Translations under genes and position numbers: made by a program
Source of the DNA: CBDEFX01 sp965237635
GTDB lineage: Bacteria > Chloroflexota > Dehalococcoidia > Lucifugimonadales > CAUZJF01
Length of the DNA: 64,000 nt
Assembly (NCBI GenBank): GCA_965237635.1
Contig: CBDEFX010000002.1
Coordinates: forward strand, 2,426,924-2,490,923
Direction: 5' to 3'
Notes under the pieces: generated by a model
The model's database searches: none
What the model was told of the DNA's origin: nothing
What the model saw: only the letters and a program-made list of their open reading frames with translations
Part shown: one piece after another, positions 38,128 through 46,160 of the stretch
Numbering within the stretch: position 1 is the stretch's first letter
Layout: every line of letters begins with the position of its first letter

Positions 38128-39192
38128 ATGGCCGACAGCAATAGTCTGCTCAGTTTCGTCGCCCAACGGTATACCAGGGACCTCGAGGATGTGGCCACGG
38201 ACGCACTGTCTTTCATCTTGTCCCGTTCGACCTCCGCCAGACGAGCGTTATCCGAGTTCTTGGAAGATGACTCCGGGCCACTGTCTATCACGAAGATGCT
38301 ACCCTGGGCGGAGCTTTCACATGGGGCCGTGCCAGATATGGCCTGCCACGATGATGATGACAACCTCGTGGCGCTTATCGAGTCCAAATTCTGGGCGCAA
38401 CTAACCCACCATCAGCCCGTAACCTATTGGAAGGGACTCCCGGCTGACAGGCCGGCCGTCCTTCTGTTCTTGGCGCCAGAATTTCGCATCGACCAAGGCG
38501 CGTTGTGGGATGAACTGGTAGATCGGTTGCGCGATGCGGGGCACGAACTGGGCCCTGCAAATAGGCACACCAGTCTGGTAACGGCGCCAGCCAACACTGA
38601 CCAACGCCGCCTGATGCTCGCCAGCTGGCAATTGCTGCTCGATAGGATGGCACAGAAGACGGATGAGGACGGTGATACCCAGGCATGTTTCGAAATCTCC
38701 GAGTTGCAAAGGCTTGCCACCGTCGCTATTGAGGGCGGCACGCCCAAACGCGACGAGAACCTGAGGCAGTTGATCAAGGAGGCGGTGGAGCGCGTCGAGC
38801 AATCGGGTTGGGCCAACACCGATAGACTGACGGCGGGAGGCGGGAGTGATTATCACGCAAGGTATCTTCGCCTCGCGGGTGCGTCCGCTGGGCTTCGTAT
38901 CGATTACAAGGCCGTGAAACAGATGCCGGACAAACCGCTATGGCTGACGTTCGGCTACTACTCCGACGCCAGTTTAAGTGTGGAAGCGGTACGCAGCAGT
39001 TTGGGCAGCTTGGCAGAACCGGGATTGGAATGGCTCAGCGAGGATGTATGTGTACCAATCGTCTTGCCAGCGGGTGCTGACCACGACGCAACCCTCGACG
39101 CCATAGTTACAGAGCTGGAACGTATCGCCAGTCTCATTGACCCCAATGGTCCGACCTACCGTAGGAGGACCCTGACCACCAGCGATAACTGA
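38128..39192 (+). CDS. PD-(D/E)XK-nuclease-superfamily-like protein
   Basis: 354 aa, ATG 38128 with TGGAGGT upstream. Early domain MADSNSLLSFVAQRYTRDLE and DVATDALSFILSRS, then a candidate nuclease core: Asp in GAVPDMACHDDDDNLVALIE followed by ESK (D-x(n)-E-x-K), and LTHHQPVTYWKGLPADRPAV, with the hydrophobic strand LLFLAPEFRI. This arrangement is seen in PD-(D/E)XK proteins annotated near defence loci. The C-terminal half resembles no family I know. It sits with the truncated EEP nuclease gene 57 bp downstream. Nuclease activity is inference. Confidence 0.65.
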   Translation: MADSNSLLSFVAQRYTRDLEDVATDALSFILSRSTSARRALSEFLEDDSGPLSITKMLPWAELSHGAVPDMACHDDDDNLVALIESKFWAQLTHHQPVTYWKGLPADRPAVLLFLAPEFRIDQGALWDELVDRLRDAGHELGPANRHTSLVTAPANTDQRRLMLASWQLLLDRMAQKTDEDGDTQACFEISELQRLATVAIEGGTPKRDENLRQLIKEAVERVEQSGWANTDRLTAGGGSDYHARYLRLAGASAGLRIDYKAVKQMPDKPLWLTFGYYSDASLSVEAVRSSLGSLAEPGLEWLSEDVCVPIVLPAGADHDATLDAIVTELERIASLIDPNGPTYRRRTLTTSDN

Positions 39193-39249
39193 CCGACGAC
39201 TCGACCGGAGCCGAGACCCAGTTTCGAGAATCGGGAGCAAGGACGCGCC

Positions 39250-39690
39250 GTGATCAAAGTGGTGTGTTGGAATGTCGCCACGATGTCCGATCCGTGGCGG
39301 GAGTTGATCGAGATGGACGCCGATGTGGCCCTGCTACAGGAAGTGGGCACCGTCCCAGAAGACGTTCGCGACCGGGTGGAGCTGAGCCCTCACGTGCCAT
39401 GGCTCAGCCATGACCCAACCACCGGCCAGCCACACTATGACCGGTGGCCCATGGTGGTGAGGCTGTCCGATCGGGTGAAGGTCGAATGGTTTCGGCAGAT
39501 CGGCCCAACATGGGTGGCTCCGGAATGCCCCGGAGATGTTGCCGTGAGCGGCATTGGCACCATAGACGCCGCCCGGGTGGTCCCTACGACGGGCCCGCAA
39601 CCGTTCATCGCGGCTTCGATGTACGCCCGCTGGCTCGACCCTCACCCAACTGCAGTTGGAGACTCGATCTATTCCGACGCCTCGGCTCCG
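39250..39690 (+). pseudogene. Endonuclease/exonuclease/phosphatase (EEP) family protein, truncated
   Basis: GTG 39250. MIKVVCWNVATMSDPWREL and DADVALLQEVGT are the N-terminal Asn and Glu metal-site motifs of the DNase I-like EEP fold. The protein reads to about residue 147 (YARWLDPHPTAVGDSIYSDA) and then runs into IS66 sequence; the catalytic Asp/His of the second half are missing. Inactive. Confidence 0.75.
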
Positions 39691-40882
39691 TTCTCCAAGG
39701 GTGGGCGAAGCAGCAGACCCAAGCGTCCCGCCGCAAGCCGGGTATGGGGTCGTTCAGCTACCGAAAGTCGCCGTCTCCCGATGAAGTCACCGAGCCGCTT
39801 GTAGAGGTGGCGGTGGCTGAGGACACCTGCCCCGGATGTGGAGGCAGACTCGAGCATGAGGGAGTGCGGGTTGTCTACGCAACCGACATTCCTCCGATTC
39901 CCAGACCCCAGGTGACGGGGTACCGGGTGCAGATATGCCGGTGCCGGTCCTGCGGTAAGCAGGTCCGAGGGCGGCATCCCGATGTTGCGCCGGACCAGTA
40001 CGGGGCCAGCGCGCACCGGGTAGGGAGACGAGTGATGGCGGCGGCCCACGTGCTCCACTATGGAGTGGGCGTTCCGGTACGGAAGGTCCCCGCTGTGCTC
40101 AGAGCGCTGACTGGTGTGGAACTGAGCGAGGGGGCGATCAGCCAAGACGCGCTGCGACGTGCCAGGGGTGCAGTGGGGGATGCCTACCATAAGCTGCGGG
40201 GTTCGGTGCGTGCCAGTCCACTCGTCCACACCGACGACACGGGATGGCGAGTGGACGGCGGGCCTGCTTTTCTGATGGCGTTCGAAACGGATGAGGCTAC
40301 CGTGTACCAGGTTCGTGCTCGTCACCGCAACGAAGAGGTACGTGAGGTGGCGCCCTCGGACTATGGAGGGGTGATGGTAACGGATCGAGGACGGAGCTAC
40401 GATGCTCAGGCTCTGTCGGGGGTGAAGCAGCAGAAATGTCTGGCCCACGTGCTGCGCTCGATCAGTGAGGTGGTCCAGACCAAGAGAAGGAGAGGTCGCA
40501 GCTTCGGCAACCGTCTGAGCCGCCTGCTCAGAGAAGCGATGGAGCTCCGGCAGGCATATCGCCGAGGAGAGGCGGCGTACTTTGCCGCCGAGGCCGAGCG
40601 GCTGAGACGAGAGGCGACCTATCATCTCCGCGACCGTCCCATGTCGGATGCGGACAACTGGAGGCTGCAGAACGAACTCGGTTGGCGCCATGACCGGGGC
40701 AACCTGCTGCGTTTCCTGGATGATCCAAGCATTGAGCCGACCAACAACCGTGCTGAGAGAGCGCTCCGCCCGGCAGTGATCGCGCGGAAGGTATCGCACT
40801 GCTCGAAGAACGTCGGTGGCGCCGATGCGTTCTCGGCCTTCACCAGCGTGATCAGGACCCTGGCTCGCAATGGCGGCGCCCA
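39690..40882 (+). pseudogene. IS66-family transposase, truncated
   Basis: Enters at RRKPGMGSFSYRKSPSP, a typical pre-zinc-finger region; zinc motif CPGCGG and CRCRSCGKQV; DDE residues in HTDDTGWRVDG (Asp), VTDRGRSYDAQA (Asp) and NNRAERALRPAVIAR (Glu). The N-terminal ~90 residues and the two accessory IS66 genes are missing, and the C-terminus breaks off near 40882 at a junction with an IS1380-type end. No target duplications can be defined. Confidence 0.82.
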
Positions 40883-40986
40883 GATTCCCCACCTAGATAA
40901 GAGGAAGACCTCGTTGGAGCCCGACGCGATGCGGGGTAAGATGTTTTGTTGTACGGACAAACCATCACCAACGAGGTGCACCCATT

Positions 40987-41411
40987 ATGAAGCAAGGCTT
41001 ACTGGCGTTCCAGTACGAAGAGGAGAAGAGTACGACGGGTATGACAGCATTGTCGGGGCTGATGACGTACGTGGAGTTGATGCACGTAGCGGGTTTGAGG
41101 TCGTCGGTGGAGCGCCGGGTGGGTCTGCGGGGAGGTGGTCAGGGCTGGACGGACAGCCAGATAATCAGGTCGCTGATACTGCTGAACCTGGCAGGCGGTG
41201 AGTCGGTGATGGACCTTGAGGTCCTGGAGAAGGACGCAGGTTTGTGCAGGGTACTTCGACATGCCGAGACCCATGGGATGCGTCGCAGGGAGCGCAGGGC
41301 GCTGAAGGCGAGATGGCGCGGAGAGCGTTGGCGGAGCGTGCCGTCAGACTCGGTGGTGTTCCGGTATCTGGAGAGGTTCCACGACGCAGGTGAGGAGGCC
41401 AAACGTGACGT
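40987..41411 (+). pseudogene. IS1380-type transposase (third subtype), N-terminal fragment
   Basis: ATG 40987 with upstream AACGAGGTGCACCC as in related elements. MKQGLLAFQYEEEKSTTGMT, GWTDSQIIRSLILLNLAGGE and SVMDLEVLEKDAGLCRVL match the N-terminal region of a transposase group with the IS1380-like fold. It breaks off after ERFHDAGEEAKRD; the remaining two-thirds, including most catalytic residues, are lost. Confidence 0.75.
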
Positions 41412-41425
41412 GGCCCTCTCGACTC

Positions 41426-41860
41426 TTACGCGACCAGCCGCCACGTGAGCAGGCCGCAGATGACGAGCAGCGCGACGACTGCCAGGCCGAGCCTGATGGC
41501 CAACCGTCTCGTGCGGCCGTGGGCTGCCCGCTCCTTCCAGTATGCCTCCTCCATCTCCTCATACGCCTGTCGGCTGGCGGACGCGGCGTCCCTGGCTTCA
41601 TCCCGCTCCCGCTCCAACTCCGATGCTCGCCTATCCAACTCCCACACGGTCCACTGAAGCTTGTCCTCCCGACCAAGGGCGCGACGCAGCAGCTCGTCGT
41701 CGCTCACGTGCTCCGGCCCCTCCATACGCACGAATACCCGACGGCCCTCCCTGCGGACCTCAATCTCCCCCCTCCGGATCATCCGGTCGAGCGTCGAAAT
41801 GGAGACCTCCAGCTCCCGCATCGCCTCCGCCTTCGACACCCAGTGCACACGCTCAGCCAT
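41426..41860 (-). CDS. MerR/excisionase-type HTH protein with coiled coil and C-terminal membrane anchor
   Basis: 144 aa from ATG 41860 (GAGGAAGAGAG upstream). WVSKAEAMRELEVSISTLDR and MIRRGEIEVRREGRRVFVRM form an excisionase-like winged HTH (~5-55). Then a coiled coil (~70-115, ELDRRASELERERDEARDAA) and a terminal membrane helix LAIRLGLAVVALLVICGLLT. A membrane-tethered DNA-binding protein by this architecture. Last gene of a three-gene operon; it overlaps the upstream gene by eight bases. Confidence 0.8.
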   Translation of the reverse strand: MAERVHWVSKAEAMRELEVSISTLDRMIRRGEIEVRREGRRVFVRMEGPEHVSDDELLRRALGREDKLQWTVWELDRRASELERERDEARDAASASRQAYEEMEEAYWKERAAHGRTRRLAIRLGLAVVALLVICGLLTWRLVA

Positions 41861-42314
41861 CGCTCTCTTCCTCGCCAAGTGCCTGACGCCTCCGCCTCCA
41901 GCCAAACAGACGCAGACCACGACCCTCGGCTTCGGGTGCGTCCGTCGCCCGGTCTCCGGCATTGTCTTCCGGCTGCTGCGCCGCCTCAAGAGCCTCCACG
42001 CGCCGGGTCAGACACTCCACCAGCCTGGCCAGGTCGTCCACGGCTTCAATCGCCAGCCTCGTCCTCGCCTCCAACCTGTCCAGCGGCGGCGTTTTCTCCC
42101 AGTCTTGGTCGTCCAAGTTGGCCATGAGCCGCTGCACGGCCAGCGTCATCCTGCCCGTCAAGCGCTCCCGGCGCAGCGCCAGGGCCACCGTCTTCCGGTT
42201 GACTCCCAGGAGGGCCGCCGTCTTCCGCTGTCCCTCACGCTCGACGAACCACTCCACGACCCACTTGAGGTCGGGCTCGTTATCGTCGGACCTCTTGGTT
42301 CTCCCAACCGTCAT
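41853..42314 (-). CDS. HTH-domain protein with coiled coil
   Basis: About 153 aa from ATG 42314, preferred over ATG 42320 because GAGG is six bases away. LKWVVEWFVEREGQRKTAAL and LGVNRKTVALALRRERLTGR form an HTH (Fis/NtrC-like). A helical region LEAIEAVDDLARLVECLTRR-like follows and the C-terminus is basic (LFGWRRRRQALGEEESDG). Middle gene of the operon; its start lies inside the replication-relaxation gene's end. Confidence 0.72.
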   Translation of the reverse strand: MTVGRTKRSDDNEPDLKWVVEWFVEREGQRKTAALLGVNRKTVALALRRERLTGRMTLAVQRLMANLDDQDWEKTPPLDRLEARTRLAIEAVDDLARLVECLTRRVEALEAAQQPEDNAGDRATDAPEAEGRGLRLFGWRRRRQALGEEESDG

Positions 42315-43089
42315 TTCCATCCTCTACAGGGTGGCCCACCTTGGCAATGTTCGGTGGAACCAGCCCCGACAGTGACCGGTCATATTCGCCCGCCAATTTA
42401 CCCCGCAAATTGCAGGAATCCCTAGCTGGTTGGCCCAGGATGTCCGTTTCTGCCCATGCCCCAAATTCGCGACGGTCCCGTCTTTCGAGCGCGTCCCTTG
42501 ACTCCACGGCAACGTAGCAGTCACGGATGTTCCGGTCCTCGCAGAACCTCGTCGTCAGCCTCTCCTCCCAGACGCTGGGCGTCAGGATCAGGACGGTGCC
42601 GGGACGTCGGCTGTAGTCGTACTCCGCTATGGCCCTGGCGACGATGCCGAAGCTGCGGCCGTCGTGGAGGGTGATGGTGGCGTCGAAGCGACCCCTGCGG
42701 TGGAACTCCACGCGGGAACGGAGCCCGTCGATGCCGGGGGACATCGAGGCCGCGAGGCGGTAGACGCTGGCCACCGCGTCCATCCTGCGGATGAGCAGCG
42801 TCAGCCACTCTCTGGACATGGGGTAGGCGCGTGCGAAGTCCGAGGGTGTCCCGAAGCCGAGCACCCACGCAGCTTCGCCGATGCCCTGGGCCGTCAGGTG
42901 GTATCTCTGGCTCGAAGGCAGGTGAGCAGTGCCGTGGCTCACTCTCCCCACGATGCCCTCGGCCAGCAGGGCGGCCAGGGTGCGGTGGACCGTGGCGTGC
43001 GGCTCGCCGAGAATGAGCGCCAGCTCCGTCGAGTCGACGAAGGGCGTCCGGCTGAGGGCGTCGAGCATCTGTCGGTCTGAGAGCACCAT
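42280..43089 (-). CDS. Replication-relaxation family protein
   Basis: About 269 aa from ATG 43089 (MVLSDRQMLDALSRTPFVDS). Winged-helix N-terminus (TELALILGEPHATVHRTLAA), then RVSHGTAHLPSSQRYHLTAQ and a restriction-endonuclease-like alpha/beta domain (REWLTLLIRRMDAVASVYRL, RGRFDATITLHDGRSFGIVA). Proteins of this family are common on plasmids, ICEs and phages. First gene of the operon 43089-41426. A decayed paralogue is at 34763-35220. Confidence 0.75.
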   Translation of the reverse strand: MVLSDRQMLDALSRTPFVDSTELALILGEPHATVHRTLAALLAEGIVGRVSHGTAHLPSSQRYHLTAQGIGEAAWVLGFGTPSDFARAYPMSREWLTLLIRRMDAVASVYRLAASMSPGIDGLRSRVEFHRRGRFDATITLHDGRSFGIVARAIAEYDYSRRPGTVLILTPSVWEERLTTRFCEDRNIRDCYVAVESRDALERRDRREFGAWAETDILGQPARDSCNLRGKLAGEYDRSLSGLVPPNIAKVGHPVEDGNDGWENQEVRR

Positions 43090-43437
43090 AGTACGAGCGT
43101 AGCGATTGGACGCCCCGGTGGGCAACTGTCGTGTGGCAGTGCCGGTGTAAGGGGGCGTCAAATGGTCTGAGATCGGTGTTCCTTTGTGTTGGGAAGTAAA
43201 GGCCGCGGTCTCCTTTCCTTAGCCGGAGGATGGAGACGCGCTTCCCACCTTTGCGGGGCGTTCCACCGAGCCTGAGACAGCGGCACAAAGCAGGGCCAGC
43301 GCCGACGGCAGGTAGATCAAGCCTATGTGTAAACCGTCAGCGAAAATGGGACACATTGGAAGGGTTGAAAACCCGAGAGTTTGAAGGTGGTGTGAGCTCC
43401 AGGACTGAGGGTAGAGTACCCAAGGAAAGGAGCAGAC

Positions 43438-43845
43438 GTGTCCCAGTCACAAGTAGGCAAAGCAGAGGCCGCCGAGGAGCGGACCGAGCAGACCAGGTCC
43501 TTCGTCAGACGAGTCAGAGCAGCTACCCGGCGTAAGTACATCCCCGGAGAGAAGATCCGTATCGTCCTAGAGGGGTTCCGTCGTGAGGTCACTGTGAATG
43601 ACCTGTGCCGACGGGAGGGCATCAAGCCTCACTCCTACTACTCGTGGACCAAAGAGTTCATGGAGGCCGGGAAGGAGAGGCTTACCCGTGACAGCGTGCG
43701 CGATGCCACCAGGCAGGAGATCCAGGCGCTCAAGCGGGAGAATGGTGAGCTGAAGCAACTGGTCGCTGAGCTGTCCCTTGAGGCCTACCGTTTGAAAAAA
43801 ACGGTCATCCCTATGCCTCAGGACGGCGTCGGTATCGCCGGATGA
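43438..43845 (+). CDS. IS3-family OrfA (HTH)
   Basis: 135 aa. RRKYIPGEKIRIVLEGFRRE and VTVNDLCRREGIKPHSYYSW form the HTH_Tnp_1 domain; a leucine-zipper-like segment ALKRENGELKQLVAELSLEA follows. The stop overlaps the OrfB start (ATGA at 43842-43845). The poly-A stretch TTTGAAAAAAACGG at 43792 is a plausible -1 frameshift signal for making the OrfAB fusion. Confidence 0.93.
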   Translation: MSQSQVGKAEAAEERTEQTRSFVRRVRAATRRKYIPGEKIRIVLEGFRREVTVNDLCRREGIKPHSYYSWTKEFMEAGKERLTRDSVRDATRQEIQALKRENGELKQLVAELSLEAYRLKKTVIPMPQDGVGIAG

Positions 43846-44813
43846 GCGCCGCGGAGAAGGAGACAGTCCTTTCCAAGGTGACCTCATCACCTCTCCCCAA
43901 GCGTAGGGTCCTCAGAGAGCAAGACATCCCCAAGAGCACATACTACCGGTGGCTCAGGCGGCCGCGGCTTGATGACCGGCCAGGAGGTGCCCCAACGCCC
44001 TGGAACCGCCTGAGCCCACCTGAGGAGCAGGCGGTCCTGGCGGTAGCACGGCGGTCGCCTGAGCTGAGCTGCCGTCAGTTGGCCGCCTGGATCACCGACA
44101 ACAAGGGCTTCTCTGTCTCCGAGTCCACCGTCTACCGCATTCTCCGTCGGGAGGGTCTGGTCAAGTCACCCGAGATGCAGCTCAAGGCCGGCAAGGAGTA
44201 CCACCGCAAGACCACCGGCCCTCACCAGATGTGGGCCACCGACGCCTCCTACTTCAAGGTGATCGGCTGGGGCTATTACTACATGGTCACGGTCATGGAT
44301 GACTACTCACGCTTCATTATTGCCCATAAGCTCCAGCGGGACATGACCTCCGACTCTTTCATCGAGGTGGTCCAGGATGCGGTGGACAGGACCGGCATGA
44401 CTGAGGTCCCGGTGGCAGACAGAACCAAGTTGCTGAGCGACAACGGCTCTGGCTACGTGTCCCGAGCCTTTGGAGACTACCTCAGGCTGGTAGGCATCAG
44501 GCACATCCTGGCCACGCCTTACCACCCTCAGACCAACGGCAAGCTGGAGCGCTATCACCAGACCATCAAGCGGGACGTCAACCAGGTCCCCTATGAGCTG
44601 CCGTCGGACCTCGATGCAGCCATCGCCTCCTTCGTCAGCTACTACAACTACCGGCGCTATCACATGGCGCTGGGCAACGTGACACCCGTTGACGTGCTCA
44701 CGGGTCGGAGGGAGCAGATACTACAGCGCAGGAAGGATGTGCAAGCCCAGACAATCAACAGGCGACGGAGCTACAACAAGACCCTCAGGGAGCTCACTCT
44801 CAGCTCTTCATAA
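43842..44813 (+). CDS. IS3-family OrfB (integrase-core transposase)
   Basis: 323 aa, intact. HTH_21-like region (LSCRQLAAWITDNKGFSVSE), then the DDE core: MWATDASYFKVI (Asp), LLSDNGSGYVSRAF (Asp), HPQTNGKLERYHQTIKRDVN (Glu), and C-terminal YNYRRYHMALGNVTPVDVLT. All three catalytic residues are present. It is the only fully intact IS-encoded transposase unit seen here. Confidence 0.95.
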   Translation: MSAAEKETVLSKVTSSPLPKRRVLREQDIPKSTYYRWLRRPRLDDRPGGAPTPWNRLSPPEEQAVLAVARRSPELSCRQLAAWITDNKGFSVSESTVYRILRREGLVKSPEMQLKAGKEYHRKTTGPHQMWATDASYFKVIGWGYYYMVTVMDDYSRFIIAHKLQRDMTSDSFIEVVQDAVDRTGMTEVPVADRTKLLSDNGSGYVSRAFGDYLRLVGIRHILATPYHPQTNGKLERYHQTIKRDVNQVPYELPSDLDAAIASFVSYYNYRRYHMALGNVTPVDVLTGRREQILQRRKDVQAQTINRRRSYNKTLRELTLSSS

Positions 44814-44940
44814 CAATAATCTTCTCGGGTCCCGATCTGTCCCACTTTTGCTGATTGACAACACACTTTTGCTCCGCCACGCGGCCTGATTTCTCTCCGC
44901 CCTTGACAGGTTGAAGGTGCGGACCGTTCCCTCACCGCTC

Positions 44941-45430
44941 TCATACTATGCCGTCCCCGTCACGGGCACTGGACAGTTTGTCGTTTGGATAGCCACGACC
45001 AGGACCCTTGCTTCCCAACACCTGCGGTTCACCAGCGGCATTAGCCGAATCACAGGAGTCGTAGCTTTCCATCATGGTTGGAGTCGTTGAATGCGTGGCT
45101 GCTGGCTGATGCATGTCAGATTGGACGACTGTGAGTGTCCGAGTAGGTGTACAGGTATTCAGGATCTCGGCAAGGGCGGCCGGTTCCGCCTCGTTCGCCG
45201 TCGGTTCCCATCGGTTCCGCAATCCAGTCGATGGTGTACTGACACCAATAGGCACGCTCAGGCGGCTTCCAATTGGATGGGCCATCGCTGCCCTTGGATA
45301 TATTCGGAGAGGCTTGCACAGCGACAAGGTGCCCGCGTAAGCGAGGTACTCTCGCTTCTTCGCATCGCTCCAGGCCCAGCCGCCGGACCGACCAGTCCGC
45401 TCAGGCAGTCCATCTCTGCCCCAAGGTGTT
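44941..45430 (-). pseudogene. Secreted HNH (GmrSD C-terminal/DUF1524-type) nuclease with Excalibur domain, decayed
   Basis: Pieces from alternating frames: GGWAWSDAKKREYLAYAGTL in one frame, then ISKGSDGPSNWKPPERAYWC and QYTIDWIAEP in another, then NEAEPAALAEILNTCTPTRT back in the first. This order is that of secreted DUF1524 HNH nucleases. It ends with an Excalibur-type motif YDSCDSANAAGEPQVLGSKG and SARDGDGIV (DxDxDGxxCE lacks its last Cys). The N-terminal part with the HNH His is gone. At least two frameshifts. Confidence 0.65.
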
Positions 45431-45434
45431 GCTG

Positions 45435-46160
45435 CTAGGTGGTGCAGTTCAATGTACAGTCGTTGAAGACGACGATTCCGATGGTGACGAACGCCATCAT
45501 AGAGAGAAGCCAGAGACCCAGAATGCCGAATGCCTTTCTGAAGGGCACCATGTACCGCGCGTCAGGCAATCCGCCGCTTTCCGAATCGGTCATACCCGCT
45601 CGGCCTCGGACTGCGAAATGCGTACGGTAAAGCCCATTCAACGACCTTGCCCACAGATAGAGGAATACCGTCACAGTTGCCGACAGCGAAGCAATCCACA
45701 ACACCGTGGACTCGAACGTAAAGAAGGCTCCGCTTGAGAATATCTGGGGCCAACCGAAGATCGCTCCCATCCAAAAACTGGACGAGCGGTTGAAGGGAAT
45801 TGCGTATCCATCGCTAAGGGGGTAGTTGCTGTGGAGATCGTAAATCGCTCCCACAAGCAGCAGACTGAACAGGATCGGCCCTAGCAGCCACGCCAGAAAG
45901 AGGACGACGTAGGCGCCGACGACAACTCTGTCCGAGATGCGCCTGTTGAGAATACGAAGGAGAAGATATATCCAAGGAAAGAAGAACAGAACCGAGTGCA
46001 ACGCTCCCGCCCTGGCGAGACTTCCGACGGACCTTCCCGCGCTCGAGCCGGCCTTCGCGCAGATCAGCGCCGCGAATGGGGACCACATGACGCCAATCGC
46101 CAGGAATAACAGACTGAAGCTGATAACCGACGCGGAGACTATCTCGATCTGATCAATCAT
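45435..46160 (-). CDS. Membrane protein of unknown function; start codon lies in the IS1182 target duplication
   Basis: 241 aa with about five or six hydrophobic segments (ASVISFSLLFLAIGVMW, ALHSVLFFFPWIYLLLRIL, VVVGAYVVLFLAWLLGPILF, ESTVLWIASLSATVTVFLYL, AFGILGLWLLSMMAFVTIGI). No family recognised. The ATG at 46160 and the next codon (ATGATT) are exactly the 6-bp duplication made by the IS1182 insertion. The coding sequence is therefore intact but its original promoter and RBS now lie 2 kb away beyond 48165. Confidence 0.7.
   Translation of the reverse strand: MIDQIEIVSASVISFSLLFLAIGVMWSPFAALICAKAGSSAGRSVGSLARAGALHSVLFFFPWIYLLLRILNRRISDRVVVGAYVVLFLAWLLGPILFSLLLVGAIYDLHSNYPLSDGYAIPFNRSSSFWMGAIFGWPQIFSSGAFFTFESTVLWIASLSATVTVFLYLWARSLNGLYRTHFAVRGRAGMTDSESGGLPDARYMVPFRKAFGILGLWLLSMMAFVTIGIVVFNDCTLNCTT

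Larger units (their letters stand above)
43326..44865 (+). mobile_element. IS3-family element
   Basis: About 1540 bp. Terminal repeats TGTGTAAACCGTCAGC (43326) and, inverted, TGTGTTGTCAATCAGC (ending 44865), each followed by AAAA/AAAG-TGGGACA. Two overlapping ORFs as in IS3. Flanks CCTA and CTTT show no duplication, so the target site has changed or the copy was moved by recombination. Confidence 0.9.
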
